Of a DNA stretch of 32,855 bases, positions 1-6,592 are shown piece by piece; within the stretch, counting starts at the first letter, position 1, and every line of letters starts with the position of its first letter. A model generated the notes under the pieces. That model was not told the origin of the DNA and made no database searches. It was given only the letters and a program-made list of their open reading frames with translations. Position numbers and translations under genes: made by a program. The stretch is from an uncultured Oscillospiraceae bacterium (GTDB lineage Bacteria > Bacillota > Clostridia > Oscillospirales > Acutalibacteraceae), in the NCBI GenBank assembly GCA_949293315.1, contig CASFCH010000052.1, forward strand, positions 1 to 32,855, written 5' to 3'.

Positions 1-607
1 CCAGCGTCTTCAGGCGGGCGTTGAGGGACTGGATCTGCGCATTGGTGCGGGCGGAACCGACCATAAACCGGTCGTAGAACTCCGGGCGGTTTTCATCGAT
101 CGGGTACAGCGCCTGGAGGATGATGTTGGTCTGCGGGCACTGGGACTGTGTTTTTTCGATCATGGTCTTGATATTGTTGTAGATCGTATCCTCCGGGACG
201 CCCTGGCCCAGATCGTTCACCCCGATGAGCAGGACCATGTTTTTGGGCTCGATATTCAGCACGCTGTCGTCAAAGCGCGCCAGCAGATGATCGGTACACT
301 CCGCGCTGATCCCGCGGTTATAGACCAGCGTGCCTGTCTGCTGCATGTAGTCGCCGTAGGAATCGACAAGCTGATAGTACTCCGTGATGGAATCGCCCAC
401 AAATACCGTCTGACCCTTGAGCGCCGTCTGATTTTCATAGGCAAAATTTTCGGCCTTGATATCCTGTGTCACTTTGCCGTACGTATCGATTTGACCGAGC
501 GCCCAGCTTCCAAACACGCCGAGCACAACGGCAATTACAACGATCGGTATCAGGGCAGAAATCACAATAGTCAACGCTTTAGAAGATTTTTTCTTTTTAT
601 TTTCCAT
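1..607 (-). CDS. SGNH/GDSL-family hydrolase, membrane-anchored (partial)
   Basis: The C-terminus runs off the left edge of the window; about 202 residues are visible. A Lys-rich N-terminus (MENKKKKSSK) leads into one hydrophobic segment at residues 11-36, so the catalytic domain is probably outside the membrane. SGNH block I is GDSIT (residues 71-75, nucleophile Ser73), a YNRG block follows near residue 97, and block III is GVNDLGQG (Asn131). The family comprises esterases and acyl- or polysaccharide-modifying hydrolases; the substrate cannot be read here. The ATG at 607 has AGGAGG at 616-621 (complement) and a strong promoter at 629-657, so the start is secure. It faces away from the next gene and is not in an operon with it. 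Confidence 0.85.
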   Translation of the reverse strand, partial: MENKKKKSSKALTIVISALIPIVVIAVVLGVFGSWALGQIDTYGKVTQDIKAENFAYENQTALKGQTVFVGDSITEYYQLVDSYGDYMQQTGTLVYNRGISAECTDHLLARFDDSVLNIEPKNMVLLIGVNDLGQGVPEDTIYNNIKTMIEKTQSQCPQTNIILQALYPIDENRPEFYDRFMVGSARTNAQIQSLNARLKTL

Positions 608-628
608 AAAAATCGCCTCCTGTGCTTC

Positions 629-657
629 ATTATACGAAGCCCGTAAAATCATTGCAA
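629..657 (-). promoter_or_regulatory. Sigma-A-type promoter of the SGNH hydrolase gene
   Basis: On the minus strand, -35 TTGCAA (652-657), a 17-bp spacer and -10 TATAAT (629-634). The predicted transcript would start about 15 nt upstream of the ATG, just ahead of the ribosome site. Confidence 0.75.
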
Positions 658-766
658 GGGTATGATTTATCGCGAAAAATCGGTTATTCTACACATTCTG
701 CAATTTTCAAAGGTCCTGTGCGCCCCCGACCGCAAAAATTTGGCCCGAATTTATCCAAATTTGGGA

Positions 767-796
767 TTGCAATCGGCCGCTGTCCTATATTATAAT
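767..796 (+). promoter_or_regulatory. Promoter of the AIM24-family gene with upstream repeats
   Basis: -35 TTGCAA (767-772), an 18-bp spacer and -10 TATAAT (791-796). AAATTTGG occurs at 736-743 and again at 757-764, 21 bp apart. The second copy lies in the palindrome CCAAATTTGG (755-764), ending three bases before the -35. This could be an operator or an UP-like element; function is inferred. Confidence 0.65.
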
Positions 797-831
797 GGAG
801 ACAGAAATAAAACTTGTGAGGAGGAATAACA

Positions 832-1512
832 ATGCAATATCAAATTCTCGGGGAACCCATGCCGGTAGTCACCTGTACGCTCAATGCCGGTGAATCGATG
901 ATCACGGAGAGCGGCTCCATGGCGTGGATGACGCCCAATATGGAGATGAAGACAAACGCCGGCGGGTTTGGCAAGGCGCTGGGGCGGATGTTCTCCGGCG
1001 ACTCCATTTTCCAGAACATCTACACGGCGCAGGGCGGCCCGGGAATGATTGCCTTTGCCTCCAGCTTCCCGGGCTCCATCCGCGCGATCGAAATCACGCC
1101 CGAGCGCCCGGTCATTGTACAGAAGTCCGGATTCCTCGCCTCCGAGACCGGCGTTCAGCTGTCCATCCACTTCCAGAAGCGCCTGAGCGGCGGCCTTTTC
1201 GGCGGTGAGGGCTTCATCATGCAGAAGCTCGACGGCCGGGGCATGGCTTTTATTGAGATCGACGGATACGCGGTGGAATACGATCTTCAGCCCGGCCAGA
1301 GCATGGTGGTGGATACCGGTAATTTGGCCATGGCGGATGCGACCTGCACCATCACGGCGCAGATGGTCAAGGGCGTGAAAAACATGTTCCTCGGCGGCGA
1401 GGGCTTCTTTAACACGGTGGTGACCGGGCCCGGCCGCATCATCCTGCAGACGATGCCCGTCAGCGGCGTCGCCCAGGCGCTGGCCCCGTTCTTCAACACG
1501 GGCAGCAAATAA
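832..1512 (+). CDS. AIM24 family / TIGR00266 protein
   Basis: 226 residues, a normal length for TIGR00266/AIM24 proteins, which form a beta-rich fold. The bacterial function is not established, although yeast Aim24 is mitochondrial. Visible family features are the MQYQILGEPMP opening, Gly-rich beta segments, GGEGFIMQKLDGRG in the middle and FLGGEGFFNTVVTGPG near the C-terminus. There is no signal peptide or membrane helix, so it is probably cytosolic. The ATG at 832 is preceded by GAGGAGGAATAACA. It is a single-gene unit with its own promoter (767-796) and a hairpin terminator (1537-1565). Confidence 0.85.
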   Translation: MQYQILGEPMPVVTCTLNAGESMITESGSMAWMTPNMEMKTNAGGFGKALGRMFSGDSIFQNIYTAQGGPGMIAFASSFPGSIRAIEITPERPVIVQKSGFLASETGVQLSIHFQKRLSGGLFGGEGFIMQKLDGRGMAFIEIDGYAVEYDLQPGQSMVVDTGNLAMADATCTITAQMVKGVKNMFLGGEGFFNTVVTGPGRIILQTMPVSGVAQALAPFFNTGSK

Positions 1513-1536
1513 ATTAACATTTTTAAAATCACAGTG

Positions 1537-1565
1537 GGAGCCCTGCGGAAAATCCGCAGGGCTCC
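1537..1565. terminator. Hairpin terminator between convergent genes
   Basis: A 13-bp perfect stem (1537-1549 with 1553-1565) and AAA loop. The 3' flank has TGTTAT, and the opposite strand reads ATTTTAAAAA after the stem, so it may serve both the AIM24 gene and the GH18 lipoprotein gene. Confidence 0.65.
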
Positions 1566-1597
1566 TGTTATCTGTATTCAAGTTTCACAATATGTGG

Positions 1598-3046
1598 TCA
1601 GGCGCGCGCCTGAACTGCCGCATCCACCGCCCGCAGCAGGGCGAGATCATCCGTATAGGGCAGATCATAGTTATAGTGCCACATCATGATGCCGCCCATC
1701 CCGGCATCCATCGCATAGGCCGTCTTATCATAGATCATCTGCCAGCCGTTATACCAGCGCGTGTCGCACGGATCGGCGGGATCGCTCGCCTTACCCGTGG
1801 CCCTGTTCCCGTATTTGCCCAGCTGCCCCGCCTCAGAGGACCAGCTGTACCAGAAGGCGCCGCCGTCTGCCGGACGCGCATAGAACGGCAGCCCCAAGTC
1901 CAGCTTCTCCTTATCGATCCCCTTCGCCTCGAAACTCTCCAGGGAATTGACGGTGCAGCCATAGAACGGGGAGTGGTTCCCGTCCGCGTCAAACAGATCG
2001 TAGGACATGACCTCAAAGCGGTCCACGGCCGCAATGGCCGCGTCATTCAGGCCGATGCTCCAGTCCGCCAGCGCGATCCCCAGCAGGCGGTCGCCAAGCC
2101 GGCCATTGAGCGCGACAAGGAAGTCGCTGTACATGGCCCAGTGCTCCTCTTTGAGCGGATATTCATAGTCAAAATACACGCCGTCAAAGCCGTATGTATC
2201 CATGATGTCCATGATACCGGAAATGAGCTTCTCCTGATTGTCCTTCATGGCGCTCATGTGCAGATCGCCCTTCTCATACATCTGCGCATTCCAGTCATCG
2301 GTCTGCGTTTTGGCATCCGGGCCCAGGAAATTGCAGTAAATTTTCACATCACGGTCCCCGATGGCGTCTCGGACATTTTTCAGCGCCGTCTCAAACCCGG
2401 TCTTTCCGTCCACAGCGCCGTCTGCCGTCTCGATATCGTTGAAGAAAACATTGCCGTTCTCATCAAAGGACGTCAGGCCGAAGAAAATCACATCTGTGAT
2501 CGCGTCAAAGCTCTCCGGCGTCAGGTTGGCGGCATCGTACACATTACCGGCCACAATGTAAGAGGTCACCCGGAAATCCTGCGCATCGGAGCTCTCCACA
2601 TTATAGACGCAAACCTCGTTGATCTTAAAATCCTCGCCATCGCGGACATCCGTCACCGTGATGCGCAGCGCATCCGCCGTGACGGTATCAAAGGCGCAGT
2701 AGCGGAAAGTGCCCACCTGATCCTGTTCATAGATGGTCTCAAAATTCCCGTCCTGCCCGGCTTCGATCGTAAAGCCCAGAACGCTGCCCTCATCGTCCCT
2801 CGTCTTCTCGCGCAGCGTGACGGTATTGACCGCCGTGGGCTGTGCAAACCGGATGGTATAATAGGTATCCGCGCCGCCGCCGAACTTGCCCTTTGTGCTG
2901 TTGGTCTCGACCTGCGCGCCTTCGGCCAAGTTCGTCTCCGTAACGATTCGGGTCTCATCGGGGCCGCTGCCGCCGCATGCGGACAGGGCCGTTACCGCCA
3001 TCAGGGCCGCCGCCAGGACAGCGGTGATTTTTACACTTTTCCTCAT
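1598..3046 (-). CDS. Lipoprotein with discoidin-like and GH18 glycosidase domains
   Basis: 482 residues. The signal peptide ends in lipobox LSAC (Cys24), so it should be anchored on the outer membrane face. Residues about 35-155 look like an F5/8 type C (galactose-binding, discoidin) domain, and 160-475 are a GH18 TIM barrel. The catalytic strand reads FDGVYFDYEYP, with Asp288, Asp293 and the general acid Glu295. The GH18 pattern DxxDxDxE carries Tyr291 in place of the middle Asp. Activity on chitin- or chitobiose-type glycans is plausible but could be altered. The start has AAAGGAG upstream. It lies 39 nt after the phosphodiesterase lipoprotein gene and is probably cotranscribed with it. A binding-only (lectin-like) role is the main alternative. 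Confidence 0.8.
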   Translation of the reverse strand: MRKSVKITAVLAAALMAVTALSACGGSGPDETRIVTETNLAEGAQVETNSTKGKFGGGADTYYTIRFAQPTAVNTVTLREKTRDDEGSVLGFTIEAGQDGNFETIYEQDQVGTFRYCAFDTVTADALRITVTDVRDGEDFKINEVCVYNVESSDAQDFRVTSYIVAGNVYDAANLTPESFDAITDVIFFGLTSFDENGNVFFNDIETADGAVDGKTGFETALKNVRDAIGDRDVKIYCNFLGPDAKTQTDDWNAQMYEKGDLHMSAMKDNQEKLISGIMDIMDTYGFDGVYFDYEYPLKEEHWAMYSDFLVALNGRLGDRLLGIALADWSIGLNDAAIAAVDRFEVMSYDLFDADGNHSPFYGCTVNSLESFEAKGIDKEKLDLGLPFYARPADGGAFWYSWSSEAGQLGKYGNRATGKASDPADPCDTRWYNGWQMIYDKTAYAMDAGMGGIMMWHYNYDLPYTDDLALLRAVDAAVQARA

Positions 3047-3085
3047 TCAATCGCTCCTTTTACATTGCAGGGGCCGCGGGCCGCC

Positions 3086-4147
3086 TTACTGTGCCGTCTC
3101 CGTGGTCGCCTCGATCGCATACCCGTTATAGCCGCCCGCGCTCATGTACTCCCTGCCGATCTCCCTGTTGCAGGCAACCCAGGTGTTGCGCTCCTCCAGC
3201 GTCTGGCCGCCGTGGCTGGTGCCGATCCCGCCGTGGTCGGTCACAATGACGATGAGCCAATTCTCCTGATTATAGGTCGGCCGGCTTTCGATCGCGTTGA
3301 GGATATCCAGCGCCATCTGCTCCTCGGAGAGGAAGCCCTCGATATAATCCGGGTTGTCATTGGCAAAGCCCGTATTGTGGCCCGCGTGGTCCGTCGCCTC
3401 AAACGTTCCAAAGATGATGTCCTTTTCATTTTCACTGCCGGCCGTCACACAGTCGATCAGGTAGTCGCGCAGCTCGGCGTCGTCCTTGACCAGATGATAG
3501 GTCATCTGAATTTCGGGATGATCCTTGACATACTGGATCTCATCGACGTAGTTCTCCGTAAAGTGCGGCTGCCAGGATGCCCCAAAAGTGGCGCGCATGC
3601 CGAGCTCCTCCGCCGCCTGAAGCATAAAGGTCTTATAGTTGATATTCTTAGGCATGCCGTTATCTGTAATACCGTTGAGCTGGCCCCAGACACGGGTAGT
3701 CAGTGCGCTCCAGCCCGGCGCCGTACTGGTGTGCTGCTCCGTGGCCGTTCCCTTAATGCCGCCGGCGTAGGCGTGGTAGATATGGCCGCCCTCGTCCAGG
3801 AGCTTGTTCAGCGCACTGTTGGGGTTCTTCTCCGTAACGCCGCCCTGTGCGCCGCTGACCAGCGAGTGGATCAGCACGTCGGACCGGCAACCGTCATAAC
3901 CGATAAAGGCGACTTTTTTGGCCCTGCCGTCATCCGTCGGCGTACGCAGGAAATCCCATACCATCTGCCCGATATTGGGCTGCGGGATCGCCTCGGATCC
4001 CTCGTTTTCCCAAAATGTATAGGAACTGATGGTATCAAAGTATTCCGCATCCTCTTTGGGGGCGGAATTGCAGGCCGCCAGTCCGGCCGCCATCATCACG
4101 GCGGCGCACCCCGCTGCGCAGGCTTTAAATGTACGATTCAGCTTCAA
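3086..4147 (-). CDS. Alkaline-phosphatase-superfamily phosphodiesterase, lipoprotein
   Basis: About 353 residues from the TTG at 4147. I chose this start because AGGAAGGGAAGAGGA lies just upstream and because the promoter at 4183-4211 would begin transcription after the longer GTG frame start at 4192. The lipobox is LAAC. Motifs fit the nucleotide pyrophosphatase/phosphodiesterase branch: metal-site GYDGCRSD, a probable nucleophile in TSTAPGWSALT, then TDHAGHNTGF and VTDHGGIGTSHGG, which supply metal-binding Asp and His. These enzymes cleave phosphodiester or phosphate-monoester bonds. Substrate is unknown; nucleotides or phospho-glycans are possible. It is first in a two-gene operon with the GH18 lipoprotein. 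Confidence 0.8.
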   Translation of the reverse strand: MKLNRTFKACAAGCAAVMMAAGLAACNSAPKEDAEYFDTISSYTFWENEGSEAIPQPNIGQMVWDFLRTPTDDGRAKKVAFIGYDGCRSDVLIHSLVSGAQGGVTEKNPNSALNKLLDEGGHIYHAYAGGIKGTATEQHTSTAPGWSALTTRVWGQLNGITDNGMPKNINYKTFMLQAAEELGMRATFGASWQPHFTENYVDEIQYVKDHPEIQMTYHLVKDDAELRDYLIDCVTAGSENEKDIIFGTFEATDHAGHNTGFANDNPDYIEGFLSEEQMALDILNAIESRPTYNQENWLIVIVTDHGGIGTSHGGQTLEERNTWVACNREIGREYMSAGGYNGYAIEATTETAQ

Positions 4148-4182
4148 TTTTCCTCTTCCCTTCCTGCTAAATTTATATCTCA

Positions 4183-4211
4183 ATCTTATCACACTACGCG
4201 GTCGTTTTCAA
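4183..4211 (-). promoter_or_regulatory. Promoter of the phosphodiesterase-GH18 operon
   Basis: Minus strand: -35 TTGAAA (4206-4211), a 17-bp spacer and -10 TAAGAT (4183-4188). Its expected start point near 4176 supports the TTG start at 4147. Confidence 0.6.
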
Positions 4212-4283
4212 TCAGATTTCCGGTAAATTTTCACAAAAATTTCATTTTTCACGCTCATTCTAAGAGCCGTCCATCTGTACAGC

Positions 4284-4429
4284 GGAACGCTGGGCGCAGC
4301 GTTCCCTCCGTGGAATGGTACAAAAAAGGAAGCATGCGCCTTAAAATCCCCCTGTGTAAAGCCAAATCTGAACACATGCCGCCCGGAATCTGTACATACT
4401 TTCGTAGGGAACGCCTCCCCCGGCGTTCC
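4284..4429. repeat. Two related hairpins in a gene-free stretch
   Basis: The gap 4212-4551 holds no convincing gene. It contains two hairpins with near-identical arms: GGAACGCTG/CAGCGTTCC (4284-4305) and GGAACGCC/GGCGTTCC (4408-4429). Each is followed on the minus strand by TGTACAGAT (4273-4281 and 4388-4396). A 15-nt block, GTATGTACAGATTCC on the minus strand at 4385-4399, recurs on the plus strand at 8957-8971. This looks like a dispersed intergenic repeat family; its function is unknown. Confidence 0.55.
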
Positions 4430-4551
4430 GAAAGCGGAGCTGATGGGAAGGAAACGCTCCGTCTGTCGATCGGCATCTGATCACACATCTGTGTATTGGG
4501 ATCTCTTGCGTAAAGGAGGACCTTGGATTTTAGGAAAATTAGAAATTCCAA

Positions 4552-4577
4552 AACAAAAAAAGGGCGCCAAAGCGCCC
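4552..4577 (-). terminator. Rho-independent terminator of the 5'-nucleotidase gene
   Basis: Minus strand: GGGCGC stem (4572-4577 with 4562-4567), TTTG loop, then a run of seven T and further T-rich sequence. It sits 14 nt beyond the stop codon. Confidence 0.85.
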
Positions 4578-4590
4578 CTGAAATCGTGTT

Positions 4591-6354
4591 TTAAACGGAC
4601 CTCCGTCTGCGCCGGAGCAGCAGCACTGCCGCAGCCGACACAACAGCCGCCGCCACTGCCGGCAGCCCGCCGTCCCCCGTATCCGGCTGGGCGGGATTCT
4701 GGGGCAGGGATGGCATCTCCGGCTGCACATCCGTCCCGGGCTGCTCCGCATCTGCGGAAACCGGCGTCAGGCCGGGGTGAGCGGCCGCGTCCTCAAAGTC
4801 TCCATTCTGAATGAAATCAATCAGCGCCTGTTCACACGTTCCATACTCGTAGAGGACCTCCGCACCGACAATGGCCGGATATTCCGAATCCGATACCACA
4901 TAGCTGTTCGTCGCGACGGTATAGAGGCGTTCCGGGTCGAGCGCTTCCCCGTTGACGCAAATGGAACGCACGCGCGCGCCATCCTGAGCAGCGGGATCAT
5001 ATTCCACCTGAAGGCCGCCAAACTGGAGGGCGCTGCCGCTGTTGTCCGGCCAAGCGTACTGATAGGGGTCCTCCCCCGCCGCAACGGCCTCCTTCTGGAT
5101 CTCATAGACGGCGTCACATGCCATGCTGATGGCCAGTGCGTGCTCCACGACTTCCAATATCTGTGCACCCGTCAGTTCGCAGACGACGATTGTGTTCCCG
5201 TACGGGGAGATCTGGATCACATCCCGATAGGTGATCTGCCCCTGCGGCAGGCCGCCGCGGATCCCGCCGGCATTTTCGATGGCGATATCCGCCCCCGTAG
5301 CCGCCCGGTAAGCGGCTGTGACAATGCGGCCGATCTCCTGCTCCCGGATACGGATCTCCTCCCAGGAGTACGCATATTCCCGGCTGCTCTCCCCGACCGC
5401 GCGGTCCAGAATTGCCTGCTGCCCCTGCTCCAGCTCTCCGATGAGCGTCTCGATCGCCGGATCGGAACTGCCCTGAACATCCGCGGCGCTCAGGCAGAGC
5501 TCCTCTGTTTTGGCAGAATCAACCGCTCCGGACCGTGCATCATACGTCAGCGAGAGGACGCCGACATTCTGAAAATAGTATCCGGCCTCCACGATGTGGA
5601 CCGGATTCCCGTCCGCATCCTGAAAGACCTCGTCAAAGCATTTGTGTTCGTGGCCGGCGATGACCGCGTCGATCCCGCGGATCTGCGAGACAAAGCCCTC
5701 ACAGTCGGCCTGATGCGTCAGTGCGATAACGATATCACAGTCCTCGTCCTCACGCAGGACGGAAGCCGTCCGGGCGGCGCTCTCCGCCTCCTGTGTAAAT
5801 CGGATCCCCTGTACATTCTGGGGCGGCGTGGAGGTATAAAAGCTGTCGTCAATCACGCCGAGTACGCCCACGCGCAGAGTCTCCCCATTGTCCGCAGTCA
5901 CATCCTTGACCAGATACGGGGTATCGAAAAAGGCCGATCCGTCCTCCCGCACCACGTTTGACGCCAGAATCGGGAGGCCGTTCTGCTCTCCGAGCTCCCG
6001 GAGCCGTTCACAGCCATAGCTCCAATCGTGGTTGCCGGGCGTCACGGCGTCATAGCCCACGGCGCGCATCAGCGCCGCAATGCTCTGGCCCTGCTCCACC
6101 GTGGCGAACGCCTGGCCGTGGAAAGTGTCCCCTGCATCGAGGACAAGATCCGCATCCTGCGCATCGATCAGCGCCTTCAGCGCCGCAAATCCGATCTGGC
6201 CACCGTCTGTCGCGGTATAATAGCCGTGGATATCGTTGGTGTGGACGATGCGGATCGTGGCATCGCCCTCCGCGGCGAACACGGAGTACGCCGGGAGCGC
6301 CGCCGAACAGACGATCGAGATGGCGGCAAGGACTGCAATCCATTTCCGTTTCAT
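4591..6354 (-). CDS. Surface 5'-nucleotidase / cyclic phosphodiesterase (UshA type)
   Basis: 587 residues. The signal peptide is about residues 1-28. The N-terminal metallophosphatase domain shows HTNDIHG (Asp41, His43), DAGDTFHG (Asp75), GNHDW (Asn107, His108) and VIAGHEH. The C-terminal nucleotide-binding domain (about 320-530) has YGNTIVVCELTG and TVATNSYVV. The tail is PDTGD (557-561), a hydrophobic stretch and RRRRRSV, a sortase-type sorting signal with PDTG instead of LPXTG. The enzyme should strip phosphate from extracellular nucleotides at the cell surface. The start has AAAGGATG upstream. A phosphodiesterase gene follows downstream on the same strand and a Na/Pi transporter lies at 9114, which suggests phosphate scavenging. 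Confidence 0.9.
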   Translation of the reverse strand: MKRKWIAVLAAISIVCSAALPAYSVFAAEGDATIRIVHTNDIHGYYTATDGGQIGFAALKALIDAQDADLVLDAGDTFHGQAFATVEQGQSIAALMRAVGYDAVTPGNHDWSYGCERLRELGEQNGLPILASNVVREDGSAFFDTPYLVKDVTADNGETLRVGVLGVIDDSFYTSTPPQNVQGIRFTQEAESAARTASVLREDEDCDIVIALTHQADCEGFVSQIRGIDAVIAGHEHKCFDEVFQDADGNPVHIVEAGYYFQNVGVLSLTYDARSGAVDSAKTEELCLSAADVQGSSDPAIETLIGELEQGQQAILDRAVGESSREYAYSWEEIRIREQEIGRIVTAAYRAATGADIAIENAGGIRGGLPQGQITYRDVIQISPYGNTIVVCELTGAQILEVVEHALAISMACDAVYEIQKEAVAAGEDPYQYAWPDNSGSALQFGGLQVEYDPAAQDGARVRSICVNGEALDPERLYTVATNSYVVSDSEYPAIVGAEVLYEYGTCEQALIDFIQNGDFEDAAAHPGLTPVSADAEQPGTDVQPEMPSLPQNPAQPDTGDGGLPAVAAAVVSAAAVLLLRRRRRSV

Positions 6355-6592
6355 ACATTTTCATCCTTTCATACAGATACGGCTTCATTGTTTTTACAGG
6401 GTCAAATATTGCCGTGGTGTCTATTGTATCATCTTTTCCCCAAAAATGAAATCCTTTAAATCCGGATGCGCGATGTTTAAATACAGCCTCCGCAGGGGAA
6501 TACTGATAATCATAGAGTGCTGTGCCCGTGCTCCTATCACGCCGACAGTCCGGCGCGGGCGCCGACTCAAAACATCACAGGTGGTGGAACGC

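Noticed and set aside
1592-4480. A 962-codon open frame on the plus strand opposite the lipoprotein operon
   Set aside because: It is the antisense shadow of two well-supported minus-strand genes; high GC keeps the opposite frame open, and it lacks a ribosome site and family features.
4255-4551. 98-codon minus-strand frame in the gap after the 5'-nucleotidase
   Set aside because: It is made largely of the repeat hairpins and has no convincing ribosome site or protein-like composition.
6236-6592. Upstream extension of the GH18-SH3b protein
   Set aside because: The frame is open, but it crosses the divergent 5'-nucleotidase start and has no ribosome site; AGGTGG before 6593 supports the shorter form.
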